Origin: Bacilli bacterium
Lineage (GTDB): Bacteria > Bacillota_I > Bacilli_A > ML615J-28 > CAG-698
NCBI GenBank assembly: GCA_016282055.1
Contig: JAEEJT010000123.1
Location: forward strand, 1 to 5,421
Reading direction: 5' to 3'
Length of the DNA stretch: 5,421 nucleotides
The notes beneath the pieces are model-generated. The model worked only from the letters and a program-made list of their open reading frames with translations. It was not told where the DNA came from and ran no database searches. The position numbers were made by a program, and so were the translations under genes. Positions 1-4,644 of this stretch are shown here, one piece after another (the stretch's first letter is position 1; every line of letters begins with the position of its first letter).

Positions 1-1236
1 AATAACTCTAATTCTATCTTGATAATTAGAAGTAATTTCATTATCAGTTAAAATACGATTATAAATCAATATATAACCAACAGTTATATTAGAAACTACT
101 TTATGAGTACTATCGGTAGCAACTACAAAATCACTATTATTCTTATTAATTATACCATTAATAGAAACCGTTCCAATTTTTACTCCATTTACATAAAAAT
201 TTACTTTATTAGAATCATATGTATAACCTATAAGATACCATCTATTACTTTCTAATGTATAATTATTACAATTAAATAAAACTTCTTCATTTTGAAAACC
301 AAATTTTCTATTTTTAACATCATAGTAATAACTAAAATTACCATTACTGATAATATAGATTTTATCATCACTTAAATTATCAAATTTTATTCTAAAAACA
401 TTACTAATAGCATTATCCTTAAATGAAGATAAGCCAATATTTAAGTAATTATTTTCTATTACTAAATTACCATTATTAACTTTTAAATTATTAACAACTA
501 AATCGTTACTTCTAGTAATATCAAATACTAGCTTACTACTATCTTTTAATATAACTGCATTAGCCCATTTCTGTTCTCCATAATCATACCATTTATTTTG
601 ATTACTAATATTGGCCTTATCAGCTACTTTCCAATTAGTACTACCATCATCATAATAAACTGGAATCATTCCCTCAGTTAAATTTGGATGATTAACTCCA
701 CTAGTATCTAAAGTTTTATAAACAGCATTACCAGAAGTTACAACCTTAGCCACAAATTCTTTACCAAGTTCAGTATTAGGTGTTGATTCATCTAACCAAA
801 CTTTAATTTCAAAACTTTTCTCTTCGCCAGGATAAATAATATTATCCGTAGCTATTTTATTACCTGTTGCAAATAAATTATTAGGTAAATTATCATTAAC
901 TTTAACTTTAATATAACGTGAATCAATAGCATTATCACCATTTGTAGCAATAAGTGATAAATCAAATAAATATGGTAAAGTACCAACATTTTGAATTTTC
1001 AAAACATAAGGTTTTAAATTAATTGCGTCACTATCACTTATTGGTAACATTTTTTCTAATGCAATTTGTTCATCTTCAGTAAACTTTAAGTCTAATAAAC
1101 CCGTATTATAGTTTAAATCAGCAATCTCATTAGAATTGAAAAACAATGAATATGTTGTTTCACTTAATGTAATAAAAACAAACAAAACAGCTAATGCTAA
1201 TATATATGTCTTCTTTGTTTTAATAAAGTCAAGCAT
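1..1236 (-). CDS. SipW-type secreted TasA-like protein with LamG domain (partial, 3' end outside window)
   Basis: The frame is open for 412 codons from ATG at 1236 to the window edge with no stop, so the C-terminus is missing. Residues 1-30 have a short basic start (MLDFIKTKK), a hydrophobic core and a TTYSLF segment. They are followed by a stretch ending NTGLLDLKF, the pattern of signal peptides cut by SipW in TasA/camelysin (CalY) proteins. Residues about 73-170 read as a TasA-like beta-sandwich (IQNVGTLPYLFDLSL; YPGEEKSFEIKVWLDE; FVAKVV). Next come a Trp/Tyr-rich linker (VYYDDG at 193-198, KWYDY at 215-219, KWANAV at 223-228) and, from about 233, a concanavalin A/LamG-type jellyroll. The jellyroll shows WYLIGYTYDSNKVNFYVNGV at 333-352 and YNRILTDNEI at 392-401, both typical of Laminin_G_3 domains. 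It is probably secreted and matured by the peptidase at the head of this operon, then assembled or displayed outside the cell, perhaps binding glycan. The ligand is unknown. The start is fixed by AGGTGA four bases upstream. Confidence 0.9.
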   Translation of the reverse strand, partial: MLDFIKTKKTYILALAVLFVFITLSETTYSLFFNSNEIADLNYNTGLLDLKFTEDEQIALEKMLPISDSDAINLKPYVLKIQNVGTLPYLFDLSLIATNGDNAIDSRYIKVKVNDNLPNNLFATGNKIATDNIIYPGEEKSFEIKVWLDESTPNTELGKEFVAKVVTSGNAVYKTLDTSGVNHPNLTEGMIPVYYDDGSTNWKVADKANISNQNKWYDYGEQKWANAVILKDSSKLVFDITRSNDLVVNNLKVNNGNLVIENNYLNIGLSSFKDNAISNVFRIKFDNLSDDKIYIISNGNFSYYYDVKNRKFGFQNEEVLFNCNNYTLESNRWYLIGYTYDSNKVNFYVNGVKIGTVSINGIINKNNSDFVVATDSTHKVVSNITVGYILIYNRILTDNEITSNYQDRIRVI

Positions 1237-1249
1237 GTCTTCACCTCTA
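1237..1249 (-). promoter_or_regulatory. Ribosome binding site overlapping upstream stop (translational coupling)
   Basis: On the minus strand the stop TAG of the 553-residue gene (1249-1247) is followed directly by AGGTGA (1246-1241), then AGAC and the ATG at 1236. Ribosomes finishing the upstream gene stop on the binding site of the next one. This suggests coupled translation and fixes the start of the LamG-domain protein. Confidence 0.75.
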
Positions 1250-2908
1250 TTCTATAGTTTCTTCATCGCTCCAAGCATATACTTTTATTGTACCATAAAA
1301 GTATTTATTTTGCATACTATTTGGAATAGTATCATAATCCGTCCAAAACATCAAACTAACACTATCAGTTTCAAGTGGTTCAAGTACTCCATCTACTAAA
1401 ATATAATTTGTTGTCTTAAGTTTTAATGCTTCATACGCTTCATCTTTTGTCCATTTTTTTAATTTACTTGGATATATATAAGTTTTACTAGTACTTAATT
1501 GATATCTAATATATTGTGTATCCAAATTAGTTTTTGGAGATTCTTCAATTACAATACGATACTTAATTCTTTCATTCGTATTATTAGTAATCTGAAATTC
1601 CTTTGGATCATCAACTATTTTTGTATCTATTTTCTTTATTTTACCATTCGTATCAAAAATAACTTTTGCTTTAGGAATAATATTAATATAATCTTTTGTC
1701 GTTACAACAGCCGTTTGTTCAAAAATTTTAACATTCTCATCATCAACAGTTGTTTCATTACTTAATTTTTCTTTATTATCAGGAATTGATGATATCTGAC
1801 CATCTTGATATTTATATTTAATATCACTATTTTCAGGAATATAATACTTAGTATCAGTATCTTCAATAACAGCAGCCCCATTTGTATAATAAGTTACATT
1901 ACCACGAGCATTACTTACTTCAACATAAGTATTATCAACAATTTCAACTATTTTATTATTTTTTAGTTTAATACTATTACTTTTTCTAACACTAATACTT
2001 TTATTACCATTACGAATAATAGCACCACCATCTTGATAATAATCAATCGTCATGCCATCACTTGTTTTAACCGTTTTATATACAGAAGCCGAATTTTCAT
2101 TTATAAAAATTACATCACTACCTGAAATACTAATATCATTTTCATCTCTAAACAAATACTTTTGATTATTCTTAACTACTTCAATTGTTCCATCATTATA
2201 ATAAGTAAATTTTGTACTTCCTACATTTTTAGTAGTTCTAACATATGACACTTTATTATTTGATATATAATTTTCATTGATATCGTCACTATTTCTAACA
2301 TAAATATTAATATCAGCATTACTTACTTCCGCAGAACCATCATTATAATAAGTTACCTTACCCCAAGCATAGTTTTTCGTTTCCTTAACCGTAACAACAC
2401 TAGTATTTGCATTAGCACTAATTAATCCATCATCATTAATACCATAACTACCATTAGAAAGTGGTTTAATCCTTGTAAAAGTGCCAACTGCCTTCGCATA
2501 TCTAGTAGCAGTTCCATCACTGTAATATTTAATTGTAAACTTATCATTATCGATAGTTTTTACTAAAATAACTTCTCCATTTCCCTTAAACGATTTACTT
2601 TTTAAGAAATTTTCTACTGCCGTATCTTCACTAAGTGCACTATCATCCAAAGTAATATTAGCAATGTAATTAGTTAATGTTGTCTCAATAGAAACATTTT
2701 CTATTATTTGTTCTTCATTTACTAATATATTTTTAAAAGTTAAAACAACTCCAATTGATAAAATAGTCAAAGATAAAAGTAATGCTACAATTAATAACAA
2801 GAAATAATTTTTACGCCAAAAAGATAGTAATGGAGATTTTGTTTCCTCTAAAACTATCTTTTTTTCTTTCTTATTTAACTCAACAACTTCTATCTTTTTT
2901 CTTGACAT
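1247..2908 (-). CDS. Membrane-anchored YYxDG-repeat protein with C-terminal TasA-like domain
   Basis: I do not recognise this 553-residue protein as a named family. Residues 1-33 are charged (many K/E). Residues about 34-57 form one strong transmembrane segment (YFLLLIVALLLSLTILSIGVVL). No clear cleavage site follows, so a signal anchor with the bulk outside the cell is likely. Residues about 112-366 hold five degenerate repeats of about 50-59 residues, each built around a YYxDG-like core: YYSDG 128, YYNDG 187, YYNDG 236, YYQDG 290, YYTNG 340. They probably form beta-hairpins. Residues about 436-547 (FQITNNTNERIKYRIVI; YILVDGVLEPLE; VSLMFWTDYDTIPNS; FYGTIKVYAW) resemble a TasA/camelysin beta-sandwich and match the pattern of the downstream LamG protein. 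It is the middle gene of the operon, 9 bases after the peptidase and 10 before the LamG gene. It may be an anchor or assembly factor, by analogy with TapA; this is inferred from position and the shared domain. No cysteines or LPXTG motif are visible. The start has only a weak site (TAGGTTG). Confidence 0.88.
   Translation of the reverse strand: MSRKKIEVVELNKKEKKIVLEETKSPLLSFWRKNYFLLLIVALLLSLTILSIGVVLTFKNILVNEEQIIENVSIETTLTNYIANITLDDSALSEDTAVENFLKSKSFKGNGEVILVKTIDNDKFTIKYYSDGTATRYAKAVGTFTRIKPLSNGSYGINDDGLISANANTSVVTVKETKNYAWGKVTYYNDGSAEVSNADINIYVRNSDDINENYISNNKVSYVRTTKNVGSTKFTYYNDGTIEVVKNNQKYLFRDENDISISGSDVIFINENSASVYKTVKTSDGMTIDYYQDGGAIIRNGNKSISVRKSNSIKLKNNKIVEIVDNTYVEVSNARGNVTYYTNGAAVIEDTDTKYYIPENSDIKYKYQDGQISSIPDNKEKLSNETTVDDENVKIFEQTAVVTTKDYINIIPKAKVIFDTNGKIKKIDTKIVDDPKEFQITNNTNERIKYRIVIEESPKTNLDTQYIRYQLSTSKTYIYPSKLKKWTKDEAYEALKLKTTNYILVDGVLEPLETDSVSLMFWTDYDTIPNSMQNKYFYGTIKVYAWSDEETIE
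1811..2575 (-). repeat. Five tandem protein repeats with YYxDG core
   Basis: The coding sequence carries five related units whose cores lie at 2513-2527, 2336-2350, 2189-2203, 2027-2041 and 1877-1891. Core-to-core spacing is 59, 49, 54 and 50 residues. Typical units read (G/T)xxTYYNDGxxxV, then a short charged turn, then a Y/V-x-R/P-containing strand (YVRNSDDI, LFRDENDI, SVRKSNSI, YIPENSDI). The two best-matching copies share an exact 17-base DNA match (ccatcattataataagt at 2190-2206 and 2337-2353 on the plus strand), which suggests fairly recent internal duplication. Copies 1 and 4 have diverged more. Confidence 0.8.
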
Positions 2909-2920
2909 AACATCAACCTA
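2909..2920 (-). promoter_or_regulatory. Weak ribosome binding site overlapping the peptidase stop codon
   Basis: The minus strand reads TAGGTTGATGTT and then ATG at 2908. The TAG is the stop of the signal peptidase gene and also supplies the A-G of a weak AGG site. Translation of the 553-residue protein probably relies on coupling to the peptidase gene. Confidence 0.5.
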
Positions 2921-3574
2921 CTCTTTAATTAATTTTGTTTTTTGTCCAAGTTTCTTTAATGCCTTCATAATATCATAAGATAAAATAGCCAAACTTGGAA
3001 TTAAGACGCAAATAATAAGTCCACCTTTACTAGCAAGTATATCTTGAATATATCCTAATTTAGGAATTTTTAAAATTACTTTACCAAGTATATTTTCATT
3101 AGGTACTGGTACCGCATCAGCTATATTATTATAGTCTCCTTTAGTTTTATATGTATGAACTCCTTTTGCTTCGTCATAGTATATATCTATAATTCTATGA
3201 GTAACTGAAATACCACCCCATCTAGGATCTGGAGAAATAAATGTAATAATATCACCTATCTCTAGTTTCTCTTCAGCAATCTTTTTTGTAACAACAATAT
3301 CTTTTACCTGTATCGTAGGTATCATACTACCAGACAAAACAACATAAGCATTAAATGCTGGTGCCGAATAATCACCCTTAGCTGCTCTAATCTTAATATC
3401 AGCTACATATAAAAGTAATGTTCCACCTATTAGCATCAAAAAAATAAAAAGTGCATACGATAAAACACTAACAATATATCTAAATGGTTTTTCTTTTTGC
3501 CTAATAATCTTAACTTTATAATGCTTTACACCAAAGATATTATCATAACTTTGATCAACTATTTCGCCACTCAT
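2918..3574 (-). CDS. sipW: ER-type signal peptidase I, SipW-like
   Basis: This 218-residue integral membrane serine protease belongs to the S26B (SipW/eukaryotic-archaeal) branch of signal peptidases, which remove signal peptides outside the membrane. Catalytic Ser83 lies in LSGSMIPT (80-87). The second catalytic residue is His126 in VTHRI (124-128), where ordinary bacterial type I peptidases have Lys. The box TKGDYNN with Asp147 follows at 144-150, and Asp153 comes soon after, as in the family. There is one membrane segment at about 33-57 and another at about 184-202, the usual SipW topology. Length is close to the roughly 190-220 residues typical of SipW. In Bacillus this enzyme specifically matures TasA/TapA-type proteins. 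The downstream product with a SipW-type signal peptide is the obvious substrate here. It is the first gene of the operon. The start is set by AAAGGAG (3588-3582), seven bases before ATG, and a sigma-A promoter. Confidence 0.93.
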   Translation of the reverse strand: MSGEIVDQSYDNIFGVKHYKVKIIRQKEKPFRYIVSVLSYALFIFLMLIGGTLLLYVADIKIRAAKGDYSAPAFNAYVVLSGSMIPTIQVKDIVVTKKIAEEKLEIGDIITFISPDPRWGGISVTHRIIDIYYDEAKGVHTYKTKGDYNNIADAVPVPNENILGKVILKIPKLGYIQDILASKGGLIICVLIPSLAILSYDIMKALKKLGQKTKLIKE

Positions 3575-3581
3575 ACTGACA

Positions 3582-3588
3582 CTCCTTT
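3582..3588 (-). promoter_or_regulatory. Strong ribosome binding site of the signal peptidase gene
   Basis: AAAGGAG on the minus strand, seven bases before the ATG at 3574. It is the strongest initiation site in the three-gene operon, which fits translation being loaded here and passed on by coupling. Confidence 0.8.
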
Positions 3589-3603
3589 ATTTTCATTATC
3601 TTA

Positions 3604-3632
3604 ATTATAACCTATAAAAAATAAAAAGACAA
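3604..3632 (-). promoter_or_regulatory. Sigma-A promoter of the sipW / repeat protein / LamG operon
   Basis: On the minus strand, TTGTCT (3632-3627) is followed by a 17-base T-rich spacer and a perfect TATAAT (3609-3604). Transcription should start near 3597, giving a leader of about 22 bases before the ATG, just enough for the ribosome binding site. No other good promoter or terminator is seen between this point and the left edge, so the three genes probably share this promoter. Reading is by eye. Confidence 0.8.
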
Positions 3633-3643
3633 TACATATACCC

Positions 3644-3682
3644 AAAAAAAATAATATTTACATAAAATCTAAATATTATTTT
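3644..3682 (-). terminator. A/T-only hairpin terminator of the 202-residue gene
   Basis: Perfect 13-base inverted repeat: arms 3648-3660 and 3670-3682, nine-base loop. The stem has no G or C. In the transcript it is followed by a U run (eight Us ending at 3644, partly inside the stem) and then GGG. The TAA stop of the upstream gene (3678-3676) lies inside the 5' arm. The hairpin separates this gene from the promoter of the sipW operon. The stem is weak in energy terms, so efficiency is uncertain. Confidence 0.6.
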
Positions 3683-4284
3683 CTTTTTCTTACTTTTATT
3701 TCTTCCTCATTTATTTCTGGATATAACTCTAATAATTTATCATATTGAATATCTAATTTTAAAGTAAAACACTTATTTATTCCTTGGTATAATTCATAAT
3801 ACATCTTCTCATCACGAATATTTTCTCTTAACTTACTAAGTCTTTTTTCTACCAATATTTTTCTTTCATCAGAAGTAAAATAATCTAAATTAGCCTTAAA
3901 AGTTATTATATTTATCATTAACAATATAATTATCTTTCTAAGAAATTCTTGAAAATTATTAGAACTAATTAATCCATAAACTACAATTACTGCAATACTT
4001 TTTTTTATTTCATAATCCATATCATCCAAAATACTATCCTTAGTATAACTTACTTGTCTACTTAATCTTTCTTCTTTTTCTTGCATTAAATTTAATTTTC
4101 TAGCTAATCTTAAAATTCTAACATCCGTTTTCTTTAAATTACGTAAATTTTTTAACATTTCTTTTTCTAAATAAACAATATCACCATGATCAAAACTCTG
4201 AATATCTTCAATATCACTTTTTAAAGCTATATTTAGCTTCTCTAAATATAAATCTAATTCCTCTTTACTTATCGTATTTTTCAT
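3676..4284 (-). CDS. Hypothetical membrane-associated protein, 202 residues
   Basis: I do not recognise this protein. From the ATG at 4284 it has 202 residues and is rich in Lys, Glu, Leu and Ile. Residues 5-75 look helical with coiled-coil-like spacing (LDLYLEKL; VYLEKEMLKNLRNL; RILRLARKLNLMQEKEERL). Residues about 96-106 (SIAVIVVYGLI) and about 118-130 (IIILLMINIITF) are hydrophobic and could form a short hairpin in or on the membrane. The end is charged (EEEIKVRKRK). There is one cysteine and no enzyme motif. A GTG at 4293 would add three residues, but it lies about two bases from the predicted transcript start with no binding site. GGGGA (4290-4286) just before the ATG supports the shorter form. 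The gene has its own promoter and terminator, so it is a single-gene unit. Link to sporulation or the neighbouring operon is unproven. Confidence 0.82.
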   Translation of the reverse strand: MKNTISKEELDLYLEKLNIALKSDIEDIQSFDHGDIVYLEKEMLKNLRNLKKTDVRILRLARKLNLMQEKEERLSRQVSYTKDSILDDMDYEIKKSIAVIVVYGLISSNNFQEFLRKIIILLMINIITFKANLDYFTSDERKILVEKRLSKLRENIRDEKMYYELYQGINKCFTLKLDIQYDKLLELYPEINEEEIKVRKRK

Positions 4285-4301
4285 AATCCCCACTTGCTAG
4301 T

Positions 4302-4330
4302 ATTATACTATGATAAATAATTAGTGTAAA
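4302..4330 (-). promoter_or_regulatory. Sigma-A promoter of the 202-residue gene
   Basis: On the minus strand, TTTACA (4330-4325), a 17-base spacer and a perfect TATAAT (4307-4302). The expected start is near 4295, leaving a leader of about ten bases before ATG 4284. The -35 box abuts the U-rich tail of the spore protein terminator, so the two units are packed end to end. The match to a housekeeping promoter suggests this gene is not limited to the forespore. Confidence 0.78.
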
Positions 4331-4358
4331 GAAAAAGAATAGATTTTTTTCTATTCTT
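4328..4358 (-). terminator. Rho-independent terminator of the spore protein gene
   Basis: In the transcript, AAGAATAGA (4358-4350), a loop of six A, and TCTATTCTT (4343-4335) form a perfect nine-base stem, followed by a U-rich tail (TTTCTTT). It starts five bases after the TAA stop of the spore protein gene. Opposite-strand transcripts would lack the U tail, so it works in the minus direction only. Confidence 0.75.
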
Positions 4359-4363
4359 AATAG

Positions 4364-4573
4364 TTATTTATTATTATAAGAACCACTTAATTGATTTTGA
4401 CCTAATTTTACTAATCTCTTAGTGATTTCTCCACCAACTGATCCATTTGCTCTAGAAGTAGCATCTGGTCCTAAATTAACACCAAATTCGTTAGCTATTT
4501 CATATTTCATTCTTTCAATAGCTTGTTTTGCTCCTGGAACAACTAGTTTACTTGTATTTGTATTATTATTCAT
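4364..4573 (-). CDS. Alpha/beta-type small acid-soluble spore protein (SASP)
   Basis: These proteins coat DNA in the dormant spore, holding it in an A-like form that resists UV, heat and chemicals. On germination the protease GPR degrades them into amino acids. All 69 residues fit the family, and length is normal. After a short Asn-rich start come LVVPGAKQAIERMKYEIA (10-27) and the GPR-site region YEIANEF (24-30), with cleavage expected after Glu25. Next is GVNLGPDATSRANGSVGGEI (31-50), where RANGSVGGEITKRLV is the family hallmark. Asn43 and Gly44 form the pair known to be prone to deamidation when not bound to DNA. The start is unambiguous: AGGAGGTG (4588-4581), seven bases from ATG. The gene is monocistronic, with a terminator after it and probably a forespore promoter before it. 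Several paralogues usually exist per genome, so I assign no ssp letter. Confidence 0.97.
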   Translation of the reverse strand: MNNNTNTSKLVVPGAKQAIERMKYEIANEFGVNLGPDATSRANGSVGGEITKRLVKLGQNQLSGSYNNK

Positions 4574-4574
4574 T

Positions 4575-4610
4575 ATATTTCACCTCCTACACTAATAGAT
4601 TGTGAAATAT
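4575..4610 (-). repeat. Nine-base inverted repeat overlapping the SASP ribosome binding site
   Basis: The arms ATATTTCAC and GTGAAATAT (4575-4583 and 4602-4610) are perfect complements separated by 18 bases. In a transcript coming from upstream, the 3' arm takes the last GTG of AGGAGGTG and the spacer up to two bases before the ATG, while AGGAG sits in the loop. If transcription starts at the predicted sigma-G site, the other arm is not in the RNA. It could also be a DNA operator or chance in AT-rich sequence. Confidence 0.45.
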
Positions 4611-4624
4611 CTAGAATTTAATAC
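4596..4624 (-). promoter_or_regulatory. Candidate sigma-G (forespore) promoter of the spore protein gene
   Basis: SASP genes are normally read by sigma-G (-35 GHATR, -10 CATNHTA, 17-18 bases apart). The minus strand offers GTATT (4624-4620), 17 bases, then CAATCTA (4602-4596): four of five and six of seven matches. Transcription would begin near 4589, directly at the ribosome binding site, which is a rather short leader. No good sigma-A promoter is seen in the 71-base gap. The match is imperfect and read by eye. Confidence 0.35.
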
Positions 4625-4644
4625 TATAATTTCCTTGGTAATTT

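Noticed and set aside
1136..1399. Open frame of 87 codons on the plus strand
   Set aside because: It lies opposite the junction of two well-supported minus-strand genes, has no ribosome binding site, and its product is low-complexity (Ile/Phe/Tyr-rich), as expected from antisense of AT-rich coding DNA.
1499..1765. Open frame of 88 codons on the plus strand
   Set aside because: It is entirely antisense to the 553-residue gene. The product is Ile/Phe/Asn-rich without motifs.
2336..2353. Short exact DNA repeat considered as a mobile-element or attachment-site duplication
   Set aside because: The copies at 2190-2206 and 2337-2353 are in the same reading frame and encode the YYNDG core, so they reflect protein repeat duplication. 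No transposase or terminal repeats are present.
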